8,348 nucleotides of DNA from JBMSHD01 sp049416425 (GCA_049416425.1 JBMSHD010000096.1:1-8348); one strand, 5' to 3'; shown: positions 1-6,552, numbered from the stretch's first letter. Translations and numbers: made by a program. The notes: generated from the sequence alone by a model not told the origin.

Positions 1-77
1 ATACATGATATGGTGGGTTATGATGGGCGGTAAAAAATGGGGAGTTTTCAGTATACGAAGAAAATATTGAAAAGGGA
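1..77 (+). other. Probable disrupted 5' coding part of the effector-like gene
   Basis: This short stretch before the first ATG of the next gene is not ordinary intergenic DNA. In the frame of the downstream gene, codons 24-77 are open and read as plausible protein (for example GEFSVYEENIEKG), running smoothly into the Ala-rich helix after the ATG at 78. That frame is blocked by TGA at 21-23. Upstream, frame 1 is open from base 1 to TAA at 31-33 and reads IHDMVGYDGR. A single-base change near 28-31 would join the two into one continuous protein. No Shine-Dalgarno sequence with proper spacing serves the ATG at 78. I infer a frameshifted or truncated 5' end, a base-calling error, or less likely a recoding site. 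Alternatively the frame-1 piece is the end of an unrelated upstream gene. Confidence 0.4.
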
Positions 78-1865
78 ATGGCTGAAACAGCAGCGGCGAA
101 AGAGGCTTTAAAGATAAGCAATGTTTTTTTAATTAAACATATTCAAGCACAAATTGAGGCCAATCCTGGTGCAAAATTTGTTTTTATGTCTGGCTCTAAT
201 CGAAAATCATTGTCTTCTGAAATAAGAAATACTGGTAATATATCGTTCTACAAAAATTCGGAGATTAAGCCTTCAGCGCATAGCTCCTTTGTACAGATGG
301 AAAATTTTGTGGCGGTGATTAAAGCAGCAAATCCAAACGCTGAGATAGTCTATGATGCTGTTATAGCAGAAGATTTATTATTGAATCTTACACCAGGCAC
401 AATTATTGGTGAGAATAAACAAGCCATTTCAGAGGTCTCTAGTATCGAGTCTTTCAAATTCTATGACTCAATAGTGAATGCTCATGCTCGGCGCTATAAA
501 ACACATCGTACTATGGGGAGCGTGTACGCTGAGGATGATAAGGATAAATACGGTCTAATGATTGGGTATTGTCATTATCTGGCTGGGAAATATAACAATC
601 CCACCGTCTTTTTTTATGATGATAAGTACCATGTTCAGAGTATACAAGCAAAGCATCTCCCTAAGGGGCTGACATTACATTCCATGGAGTGGATACACGA
701 TGAATCAAGTAAGGCAGGTGTGATAAAATTTTATCCTTCAGATTGGCTTAAGTCTAAAAAGATCACTGATAAATGTGAAGGAAGCAGTAAAGTATTCGCC
801 CCCGATCTTTTATATATCTTAATTCTTCAAGGAGAAAGAGCGAGTGATGAGGATATTTACGATAGTTTGATGATCATAAGTGAATGTTACAAGACGATAA
901 AAGAACAGTCCTATGGCAAGGCTTTGGCTGTATTTTTGTATCAGCTGATGGCTCAAAAGAGCTTGGATTTAGATGACTTGAAGGCATTTGTTGATTCCAT
1001 AAAGGACAAAGATGTGGACGGCATTAAAAAAGAGATAGCGCAGATAGCGATCGAAAATGCGAATGTAGTAGCGATCAATGTGTTTGTTTTTGATTATAAC
1101 GTTAGCGATGAAAAAATATATGAACAGCTGCTGGCGAATAAATTCAATGCGGCTACAATCAGTTTGTGCCAGTCACTTGCTCAGATTAATCATGATTTGG
1201 TTAACCTCTATCTTCAGGTTATGAGTAGATTGATACACGTGGAACACCATTCGTATAAACCGATTCTAATTCTAAAGAGTGATAGATACGCTGTAGCGAT
1301 AAACTCTAAAATTGAAGCGTGGCTTTCTAATCAGACAGCCGTGGAGAAAATAAAAGAATTTCTAAACTCTATTTATGATTGTTCGGATAATGAGAAGAAG
1401 CTACTGGAAGCAATCGACGATACAGACTTGCAGCATGACTTTAACCGAGAACAGCAGCGTAAGAAGCTGTATGATAATTTGTATAAGATCAGCAATTATG
1501 GCTGGCATGAAAAGACACTTTCATACGAAAAACCACTCTATTACAAGGCAGCAGAAATGGTGTCTAATAACAAGAATGCTCAGAAGTTAAACGATTTGAA
1601 ACTGATCGACGAGATGTTAGCTGTCATTCAAGATGATAATCTGCGTCAGCGGTATAATTTGGCTAAAGATAAAAACCCTGAGGCTTGCCCATTTGGCGTA
1701 CTTAATGGCAGTCTGGAATCGCTCAATAGTGATTCTAAGACAAATACCAAGAGCTCAGACAATCGTTGCTATTCAGAGAATGCAACACCTTTCTTGAAAC
1801 TAGAGCAGGAAGAAAACAAGGTAAATCCATCTGAAACACGCGATAAAAGCTGTATTGTTTGTTAA
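78..1865 (+). CDS. Effector-like protein of unknown family with C-terminal CaaX box, possibly N-terminally truncated
   Basis: This is a 595-residue soluble-looking protein with no signal peptide or clear membrane segment, and I do not recognise its family by name. The last four residues, Cys592-Ile-Val-Cys595, form a CaaX box, the signal for eukaryotic farnesyl or geranylgeranyl transferase. Bacteria lack these enzymes, but Legionella effectors such as AnkB use host prenylation to reach membranes. A Ser/Asn-rich linker (about 548-568) and a Glu cluster (E576, E578, E579) precede the box, as in Dot/Icm secretion signals. The N-terminal third has a possible HAD-like layout: strand then SGSNR (38-42), a basic region with K155/K157, and strand then YDDK (180-183). 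The usual DxD nucleophile motif is absent. The ATG at 78 is the first in frame after TGA at 21, but GGG at 74-76 lies too close to act as a ribosome site, so the true start may lie upstream. The gene is more A/T-rich than its neighbours. Coding status is confident; function is not. Confidence 0.85.
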   Translation: MAETAAAKEALKISNVFLIKHIQAQIEANPGAKFVFMSGSNRKSLSSEIRNTGNISFYKNSEIKPSAHSSFVQMENFVAVIKAANPNAEIVYDAVIAEDLLLNLTPGTIIGENKQAISEVSSIESFKFYDSIVNAHARRYKTHRTMGSVYAEDDKDKYGLMIGYCHYLAGKYNNPTVFFYDDKYHVQSIQAKHLPKGLTLHSMEWIHDESSKAGVIKFYPSDWLKSKKITDKCEGSSKVFAPDLLYILILQGERASDEDIYDSLMIISECYKTIKEQSYGKALAVFLYQLMAQKSLDLDDLKAFVDSIKDKDVDGIKKEIAQIAIENANVVAINVFVFDYNVSDEKIYEQLLANKFNAATISLCQSLAQINHDLVNLYLQVMSRLIHVEHHSYKPILILKSDRYAVAINSKIEAWLSNQTAVEKIKEFLNSIYDCSDNEKKLLEAIDDTDLQHDFNREQQRKKLYDNLYKISNYGWHEKTLSYEKPLYYKAAEMVSNNKNAQKLNDLKLIDEMLAVIQDDNLRQRYNLAKDKNPEACPFGVLNGSLESLNSDSKTNTKSSDNRCYSENATPFLKLEQEENKVNPSETRDKSCIVC

Positions 1866-1877
1866 TCGTGTTTTTTT
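1834..1877 (+). terminator. Possible weak intrinsic terminator
   Basis: Seven bases at 1834-1840 (AAACACG) pair perfectly with 1867-1873 (CGTGTTT), and the run of seven T residues at 1871-1877 overlaps and follows the right arm. The stem straddles the stop codon of the CaaX-protein gene. The loop is long (26 bases) and the stem short, so termination would be weak. The only other support is position: it sits at a gene end and ahead of a new promoter. Confidence 0.3.
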
Positions 1878-1908
1878 AGATAGAAGATGCAATTTTCGGC
1901 TGAAACGG

Positions 1909-1914
1909 TATAAT
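1909..1914 (+). promoter_or_regulatory. Consensus -10 box for the unknown gene-pdxT pair
   Basis: TATAAT at 1909-1914 matches the sigma70 -10 consensus exactly and lies 45 bases before the ATG at 1960. At 17-base spacing the -35 position (1886-1891, GATGCA) is poor, so the promoter may be weak or activator-dependent. It fits initiation of a two-gene transcript carrying the 144-residue protein and pdxT. Confidence 0.5.
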
Positions 1915-1959
1915 TTTGTGTTGTCAGTATAGTTATGATTTAAAACCAAAAGGAAAAAC

Positions 1960-2394
1960 ATGTACCAGATACCCGAGACGATCCGACCATTTTATGAGTT
2001 GCCACAAACGCTTCAACAGAAGATGGCGCTGGTCGATGACATGGCCGATGAGCTCGGCGAGATGCTTGATTGGCATTTGAGCGTTGATTTTCAGATCTTC
2101 GAGAAAGACGGTCAGGTTGAGCTTTATGCCATCTCTATTGTCGCCGGTGACAGCGATGATGAAGATGCACCGGTGTTGTTCACAACGGCAACGGTCGATG
2201 AGACGCTGGTGAAGTTACAGATTTATCTGACGGTTATGGAGAAGTTAGGCATAAGCTCACTGCCGCAGTCTCAAGAGCATTATGAGTCTTGTTTGCGAGC
2301 GCTGGAGCAGTATTATAATGATCAATGCCAGGATGTGCTTGAGCAGCAGATGCTGGAGAATTTCTTTCAGTTTAATGAGAAGCTGGCGGAGTAG
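1960..2394 (+). CDS. Acidic hypothetical protein, 144 residues, cotranscribed with pdxT
   Basis: I do not recognise this protein. It is small, cytosolic in character (no signal peptide or membrane segment) and strongly acidic, with a central acidic patch GDSDDEDAP. The first half has a short amphipathic helix (about 20-38) followed by alternating strand-like segments (DFQIF, VELYAISIVAG, VLFTTATVD). The last 60 residues look helical (VKLQIYLTVMEKLG and a Gln/Glu/Leu-rich tail). The start is well supported: AAAGGA at 1949-1954 lies five bases before the ATG, and a TATAAT box lies upstream. The stop is five bases before pdxT and the end of this gene carries the pdxT ribosome site, so the two are probably translationally coupled. 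No function can be given. Its link to vitamin B6 metabolism rests only on gene order. Confidence 0.85.
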   Translation: MYQIPETIRPFYELPQTLQQKMALVDDMADELGEMLDWHLSVDFQIFEKDGQVELYAISIVAGDSDDEDAPVLFTTATVDETLVKLQIYLTVMEKLGISSLPQSQEHYESCLRALEQYYNDQCQDVLEQQMLENFFQFNEKLAE

Positions 2395-2399
2395 CGCCG

Positions 2400-2960
2400 A
2401 TGAGAATGGGTGTATTGGCTATTCAGGGTGGATTCCATGCGCATCTTAGCATGTTTGGCGAGCTTGACTGTGAGGTGGTGGAGATACGACAAACCGATGA
2501 GCTGAATGATCTTGATGCCCTCGTTCTGCCCGGTGGAGAGAGTACGGTGATGGCCAGGCTCTTACACAAACATAATATGTGGCAGGCCGTGGCGGATTTC
2601 GCCGCACACAGGCCGGTTATGGCAACCTGCGCCGGGGTGATATTACTGCAGCAGATGGGGGTTTTAAACATTGAGGTGGTTCGAAATGCCTATGGTCGTC
2701 AGTTGGAGAGCAGAATACAGCCACTGTCGCTGCCATGGACGGATGAGAAAATTGAGGTCATGTTTATTCGTGCTCCCTTGATCAAGGCTATCCATGACCC
2801 GGCTATCTCAACACTGGTTTCATTGAATGGTTATCCTGTGGCAATCGTTAAAGATCAGATTCTGGCGATGACCTTTCATCCGGAATTGAGTCAAGACAAG
2901 CGGCTTCATCAATATTTTATCGATGAGATTGTGAAGCATGAGACCAGAAGACAGAAATAG
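2400..2960 (+). CDS. pdxT: Pyridoxal 5'-phosphate synthase glutaminase subunit PdxT
   Basis: PdxT is the class-I glutamine amidotransferase that releases ammonia from glutamine and passes it to the PdxS synthase, which makes pyridoxal 5'-phosphate from ribose 5-phosphate and glyceraldehyde 3-phosphate. The 186-residue length fits the family (about 190-200). Landmarks are all present: GVLAIQG (4-10), LPGGEST (43-49), the nucleophile Cys77 in ATCAG, NAYGRQ (96-101), FIRAP (122-126), and the catalytic His160-Pro-Glu162 in FHPEL. The loop between the Cys elbow and GVLN is shorter than in Bacillus subtilis PdxT. The ATG at 2400 follows GGAG (2388-2391) by eight bases; a second in-frame ATG at 2406 is possible. 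It directly follows the 144-residue gene. The usual partner pdxS is not adjacent on either side, so it must be elsewhere if the enzyme is functional. Confidence 0.95.
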   Translation: MRMGVLAIQGGFHAHLSMFGELDCEVVEIRQTDELNDLDALVLPGGESTVMARLLHKHNMWQAVADFAAHRPVMATCAGVILLQQMGVLNIEVVRNAYGRQLESRIQPLSLPWTDEKIEVMFIRAPLIKAIHDPAISTLVSLNGYPVAIVKDQILAMTFHPELSQDKRLHQYFIDEIVKHETRRQK

Positions 2961-2986
2961 TCGATAAAAAAGCGGAAAATCAGACG

Positions 2987-2996
2987 AGCAGCTGCT
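2987..2996. repeat. 10-bp perfect palindrome before the LysR gene
   Basis: AGCAGCTGCT at 2987-2996 is a perfect palindrome with no loop, so it suits a dimeric DNA-binding protein better than an RNA hairpin. It lies 37 bases before the regulator's ATG at 3033, where an autoregulatory site would be expected. It could also be chance; I see no second copy near the iol genes. Confidence 0.25.
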
Positions 2997-3032
2997 TAAA
3001 TCAGAAGGACATTGGCAACAAGAGGAAGTAAG

Positions 3033-3938
3033 ATGTCACAGCGGCTTAATTTTGCCTCGATCAAAGCTTTTGACAGTTTGATGAAGACACGAAATCTTGG
3101 ACGTACCGCCGAGGAGCTGTATATGACTCAGTCGGCTTTGAGCAACACGCTGGCGCGTCTTCGTCGTATTTTTGATGATCAGTTGTTTGTGCGTAAAGGA
3201 AATACCCTGAAAATCACGCATAAGGCAAAAGAGCTGGCGCCGAAACTGGCGCGTATTCTTCATGATTTAAATTCATTGGAACAGATGCAGAATGAGTTCA
3301 ACCCTAGAGTGCTGCCGGTTCATTACAAAATCGCCATGACGGGGCTGGCCGAGCATCTGATTTTACCCCCGCTGTTAAAAAAGCTGCTAAGTTATCAGGT
3401 GACTCTGGATCTAAGCCGCTGTCGCTACTTCTATCCCCCTTATGAAACCATGTATCCAGAAGTGGATTTAATGATTGGAATCGCCGCACCCGCTGAGCAG
3501 TTGCACAATCAAAAACTCTTTGCCGATGCCATCGTCGCCGCTGGTCGTAAAGGCAATCCATTTTTAACGGCAAAAGAATTATCGCTGGATGACTATATCA
3601 AAGCTAAACATGTGATCATTCATGGTGTTCCGGCTGAACACAATCCCATCCTGAATAAGATAGGCAGCCCTGATCCCAGAACCATTGTTATCCGCATGGA
3701 TGAGTACAGCGATTTTATTCCCATCATAGAAGACAGTGACGTCATCATCACCACAACACAGAGGGTGGCTGATATTTATCAAAAGCGTTATGAAAAAGCA
3801 CTTGCTGTATCCAAATTGCCATTTATGGACGAGCGCTATGAATTTTACATGTCGTGGTCGGGGCTTGTGGATCAGGATCCCAAAAATATCTGGCTGCGCG
3901 AACGTCTATTAGAAGTCTTGAGCGAATCGATTAAGTGA
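3033..3938 (+). CDS. LysR-family transcriptional regulator
   Basis: This 301-residue protein has the LysR layout: an N-terminal winged helix-turn-helix and a C-terminal periplasmic-binding-protein-like effector domain. The DNA-binding part runs from NFASIKAFDSLMK through the helix-turn-helix (RTAEELYMTQSALSNTLARL) and wing (FDDQLFVRKGNTLKITHKA), then a linker helix. The effector domain covers about residues 90-301, with the regular-looking segment YKIAMTGLAEHLILPPLL at its start. I chose ATG 3033 because GAGGA (3022-3026) is six bases upstream. A TTG at 3012 would add seven residues but its AAGGA is only two bases away. It points the same way as the iol genes and ends 172 bases before iolT, so control of inositol uptake is a reasonable guess. 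The ligand is unknown. It lies 72 bases after pdxT and could be partly read from that transcript. Confidence 0.92.
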   Translation: MSQRLNFASIKAFDSLMKTRNLGRTAEELYMTQSALSNTLARLRRIFDDQLFVRKGNTLKITHKAKELAPKLARILHDLNSLEQMQNEFNPRVLPVHYKIAMTGLAEHLILPPLLKKLLSYQVTLDLSRCRYFYPPYETMYPEVDLMIGIAAPAEQLHNQKLFADAIVAAGRKGNPFLTAKELSLDDYIKAKHVIIHGVPAEHNPILNKIGSPDPRTIVIRMDEYSDFIPIIEDSDVIITTTQRVADIYQKRYEKALAVSKLPFMDERYEFYMSWSGLVDQDPKNIWLRERLLEVLSESIK

Positions 3939-3952
3939 TCGTATTTGATTTA

Positions 3953-3965
3953 AGCTATTTTAGCT
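3953..3965. promoter_or_regulatory. Candidate operator or small hairpin upstream of iolT
   Basis: AGCTA-TTT-TAGCT at 3953-3965 is a perfect 5-bp inverted repeat, 15 bases after the LysR stop and 38 bases before the -35 box of the iolT promoter. That puts it near -80 relative to the predicted transcription start, where LysR proteins often bind. As a terminator it would be weak: the stem is A/T-rich and no clean T-run follows. The functional reading is a guess. Confidence 0.25.
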
Positions 3966-4003
3966 AATCGTTGTTTTAAAAAAGTGAGCACCGCTGTAAT
4001 GGC

Positions 4004-4032
4004 TTGACTTTCCAATTTAGTTTGTGTAGATT
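4004..4032 (+). promoter_or_regulatory. Sigma70-type promoter of the iol operon
   Basis: TTGACT at 4004-4009 matches five of six -35 consensus bases and is separated by exactly 17 bases from TAGATT at 4027-4032, which matches four of six -10 bases including the key A and last T. The predicted start is near 4039, giving a leader of about 70 bases before the chosen iolT start. It is the only good promoter-like pair in the gap between lysR and iolT. Confidence 0.6.
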
Positions 4033-4046
4033 TTCTGCAAATAAAA

Positions 4047-4079
4047 AATGTAATATCTGTTTTGTCTTTAAATTACATT
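4047..4079. promoter_or_regulatory. Inverted repeat in the iolT leader, candidate operator
   Basis: AATGTAAT (4047-4054) and ATTACATT (4072-4079) are perfect 8-bp inverted copies separated by 17 bases, about 25 bp centre to centre. They lie just downstream of the predicted iolT promoter start. A protein bound here could block transcription. As RNA the arms would make an A/U-rich hairpin with a 17-base loop ending about 30 bases before the start codon. Either reading implies control of inositol gene expression, but chance pairing in A/T-rich DNA cannot be excluded. Confidence 0.4.
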
Positions 4080-4110
4080 AAATGCAGAGCTGAAAAGGAT
4101 GTGGGGCGAT

Positions 4111-5523
4111 ATGCAACAGAAACAGAAGGTGACTGGTATTGTTGTTGCCGTGGCAATGATTGCAGGTATGGGGGGATTATTATTTGGTTTCGATACAGGG
4201 ATTATTGCCGATACGCAATTTCAATTAACGGCTAAGTTTAATCTTTCTGACAGCCTTTGGGGTGTGATCGTGAGCATTGCGGTATTTGGCGCTTTTTTAG
4301 GCGCCTTGATCTGTGGGAAGATAGCCGATCGTCTGGGGCGAAAGAATACCCTTATTTTAACCGCCATCGGGTTTTTAGTCGGCACGACAATCTTGGGATT
4401 GGCCATTAACCTGAGCATGTTGTTAATCGGGCGCTTTGTGGTTGGTTTTTGTATTGGTGTGGCCTCTTTTGTCTCGCCGTTGTTTATTTCTGAAATTTCA
4501 CCGAGTCGACATCGCGGCAAGCTGGTGCTGTTAAATAGTATCTGTATTACCGGTGGCGAGATGGTGGCCTTTCTAAGCGGTTACGGGTTGCATTTTAGCG
4601 GTGAAGGAAGTTGGCGGTTGATGTTTTTAATCGGTTTAATCCCTGCCGTTATACTTATTCTGGGTCTGATGCGGTTACCGTTTTCACCGCGTTGGATTGC
4701 GGAAACCAAAGGAATGAAAGGCGCTCGTGATATTTTGATGAAGATTCGTACCAGTCGTCAGGAAGTCGATGATGAAATTGTGGAAATTGAAAAAACCTTG
4801 AGCTTTAAAAGTGAACATTCGCTTAAAGCACTTTTTAAAAAACCGGTGATCCATGTTTTGATTCTCGGTCTTGGGCTTGGCATATTGCAACAGTTTGCCG
4901 GCATTAATGTGTTGATGTACTACGGCCCTCATCTATTCTCAAGCTTAGGCGCGAGCGATTCGACGGCCTTGTTTCTGGCATTTTTGCTGGGACTTATGAA
5001 CGTGTTGTTTACGATTGTTGCCGTGGTTCTCGTTGATTATCTGGGGCGGCGGATACTCTATCTTAGTGGCACGGTTATCACGGCAAGTGCCTTATTTTTA
5101 TTTGCCTTGAGTGTCTATAGTGGACAGTTGTCCTTGTGGCTGGATGTGCTTTTGTTGTGTCTTTATATCATGGGTTTTGCCATCTCACTGGGATCAATGT
5201 TTTGGTTATTGATCTCAGAGATTTTTCCATTACGAATCCGCGGGCTGGCCATGAGCTTCTGTGTTGCCGTTCAATGGTTGGCCAATTTTATCGTCGCTCT
5301 ATCGTTTTTGCCCTTGATGGACTTACTCGGTGCAGCAACTAGCTTTTTTATCCTGGCATTTATTAATATGCTGGCCTTTTTCTTCGGCATGAAATATTTG
5401 CCTGAGACAAAGAATATGACGCTTGAGGCGATTGAGTTTAATGTCGAGGCCGGTAAAAAAGCAAGAGAGATTGGAATAAAAACATCAAAAAGGCGACCTT
5501 CAATAACAGCGGTAACAGAATAA
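4111..5523 (+). CDS. iolT: MFS sugar-porter family transporter, probable myo-inositol importer IolT
   Basis: The protein is a 12-helix inner-membrane transporter of the sugar porter family (as XylE, GLUT and IolT), probably a myo-inositol/proton symporter. Counting from ATG 4111 (470 residues), the family marks appear in order: FGFDTGII (25-32) in helix 1, DRLGRK (73-78) between helices 2 and 3, SPSRHRGK after helix 4, PFSPRW (190-195) after helix 6, QQFAGIN (260-266) with MYYGP in helix 7, DYLGRR (309-314), SEIFPLRIRG after helix 10, and PETK (431-434) after helix 12. An upstream ATG at 4099 would add four residues, but AAGG runs almost into it, while 4111 has AAGGA and GGGG at workable distances. 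Substrate is inferred from iolG and iolC downstream; homologues carry other sugars. iolG starts 15 bases after the stop, so they are cotranscribed. Confidence 0.9.
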   Translation: MQQKQKVTGIVVAVAMIAGMGGLLFGFDTGIIADTQFQLTAKFNLSDSLWGVIVSIAVFGAFLGALICGKIADRLGRKNTLILTAIGFLVGTTILGLAINLSMLLIGRFVVGFCIGVASFVSPLFISEISPSRHRGKLVLLNSICITGGEMVAFLSGYGLHFSGEGSWRLMFLIGLIPAVILILGLMRLPFSPRWIAETKGMKGARDILMKIRTSRQEVDDEIVEIEKTLSFKSEHSLKALFKKPVIHVLILGLGLGILQQFAGINVLMYYGPHLFSSLGASDSTALFLAFLLGLMNVLFTIVAVVLVDYLGRRILYLSGTVITASALFLFALSVYSGQLSLWLDVLLLCLYIMGFAISLGSMFWLLISEIFPLRIRGLAMSFCVAVQWLANFIVALSFLPLMDLLGAATSFFILAFINMLAFFFGMKYLPETKNMTLEAIEFNVEAGKKAREIGIKTSKRRPSITAVTE

Positions 5524-5538
5524 AATCAGGAGTGAACA

Positions 5539-6537
5539 ATGCTAAGAATGGGACTTATTGGCGGCGGTCGAATCGGACGTTTGCATGCCTATAACCTAAA
5601 ACGATATTTTGCCGATAGGGTGTTGATAACGCATGTCTATGATCCTTTTATCGATGATGACTGGGCGGCGGAAAACGAGCTTGTCGTCTGTGACAGTGTG
5701 GATGCTTTATTGAATGAGGCGATCTCGGCGGTCTTGATTTGTTCACCATCAAATGAGCATGTTTCACAGATTATAGCCGCGGCAGAAAACAACAAGTCTA
5801 TTTTTTGTGAAAAACCGATAGGACTTGAGATTAAGGAGATTCAACAGGCGATCGACGTCACGGCAAAGGCTGGGGTATTGCTTCAGGTTGGGTTTAATCG
5901 TCGATTTGACCCATCATTCGCCGCACTCAAGAATCGTATGGATGCAGAGGTGGGGCAGCCGCAACTGATTAAGATTACCTCGCGTGATCCTCACTGTCCG
6001 CCGGAGCGGTATATCGCGCATTCCGGTGGGATTTTCCTCGATATGAGTATTCATGATTTTGATATGGCGCGGTTTTTGGCACAGAGTGAGGTTAAGACGG
6101 TTTATGCCACCGGATCCTGTCTTATCAATCCATCATTTAAGCAGCACGATGATATCGATACCGCGGTTATTCAGCTTAAATTTAAAAATGGGGCACTTGC
6201 CGTTATCGATAATTCACGTCAGGCCGTTTATGGCTATGATCAAAGAATTGAGGTTTTTTCCAATAAAGCGGCGCTTAAAGCCGATAATAAAAGGGCACAT
6301 CATGTCGAATTCTATGGCAGTGATGAGGTTAAAGAAGCCGTTTTTGAAAACTTTTTTCTGGAGCGTTATAAAGAGGCTTATATCAATCAATTTAGCGCCT
6401 TTTTTGCCGCCATAGAAAATCAGCTGCCCAGTGCGGTATCGGGTTTTGATGGTCTGGCAGCCGTTGAAATCGCCAAGGCGGCAAGAAAATCATGGCAGTC
6501 GGGGCAAGCCGTTTCATTGTCTGAGCATATGGATTAA
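5539..6537 (+). CDS. iolG: Inositol 2-dehydrogenase IolG
   Basis: IolG oxidises myo-inositol to scyllo-inosose with NAD+, the first cytosolic step of inositol breakdown. At 332 residues it has the usual length for the Gfo/Idh/MocA oxidoreductase family. The N-terminal Rossmann fold shows GLIGGGRIG (5-13) for dinucleotide binding, VLICSPSNEH (65-74), and the hallmark CEKP (90-93) carrying catalytic Lys92. The C-terminal domain carries GGIFLDMSIHDFD (163-175), where Asp168 and His172 match the Asp and His of the Bacillus subtilis IolG active site (K97, D172, H176). HDDIDTA (203-209) and SRQAVYGYDQR, also typical of inositol dehydrogenases, follow. AGGAG at 5528-5532 lies six bases before the ATG. 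The gene sits between iolT and iolC with gaps of 15 bases on each side, which strengthens the assignment over other members of the family. Confidence 0.94.
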   Translation: MLRMGLIGGGRIGRLHAYNLKRYFADRVLITHVYDPFIDDDWAAENELVVCDSVDALLNEAISAVLICSPSNEHVSQIIAAAENNKSIFCEKPIGLEIKEIQQAIDVTAKAGVLLQVGFNRRFDPSFAALKNRMDAEVGQPQLIKITSRDPHCPPERYIAHSGGIFLDMSIHDFDMARFLAQSEVKTVYATGSCLINPSFKQHDDIDTAVIQLKFKNGALAVIDNSRQAVYGYDQRIEVFSNKAALKADNKRAHHVEFYGSDEVKEAVFENFFLERYKEAYINQFSAFFAAIENQLPSAVSGFDGLAAVEIAKAARKSWQSGQAVSLSEHMD

Positions 6538-6552
6538 CGCAGGGGTGATTTA

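Noticed and set aside
1375..1590. Second + strand frame inside the CaaX-protein gene
   Set aside because: It overlaps an uninterrupted 595-codon gene, and its Met/Arg/Ile-rich translation looks like an out-of-frame reading.
3012..3032. TTG start for the LysR gene, adding seven residues
   Set aside because: Its AAGGA is only two bases away, whereas ATG 3033 has GAGGA six bases upstream and gives a normal LysR N-terminus.
3939..3985. Intrinsic terminator after the LysR gene
   Set aside because: The only hairpin (AGCTA-TTT-TAGCT) is short and A/T-rich and lacks a clean T-run directly after it; it is listed as a candidate operator instead.
4099..4110. ATG at 4099 as the iolT start
   Set aside because: AAGG abuts this ATG with almost no spacer; ATG 4111 has better placed purine-rich sequence. 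The difference is only four residues and not certain.
4221..4932. Minus-strand open frames opposite iolT
   Set aside because: They are antisense shadows of a well-marked transporter gene; their translations lack domain features.
6053..6415. + strand frame of 120 codons inside iolG
   Set aside because: iolG is continuous across it with intact active-site motifs; the alternative product has no protein-like pattern.
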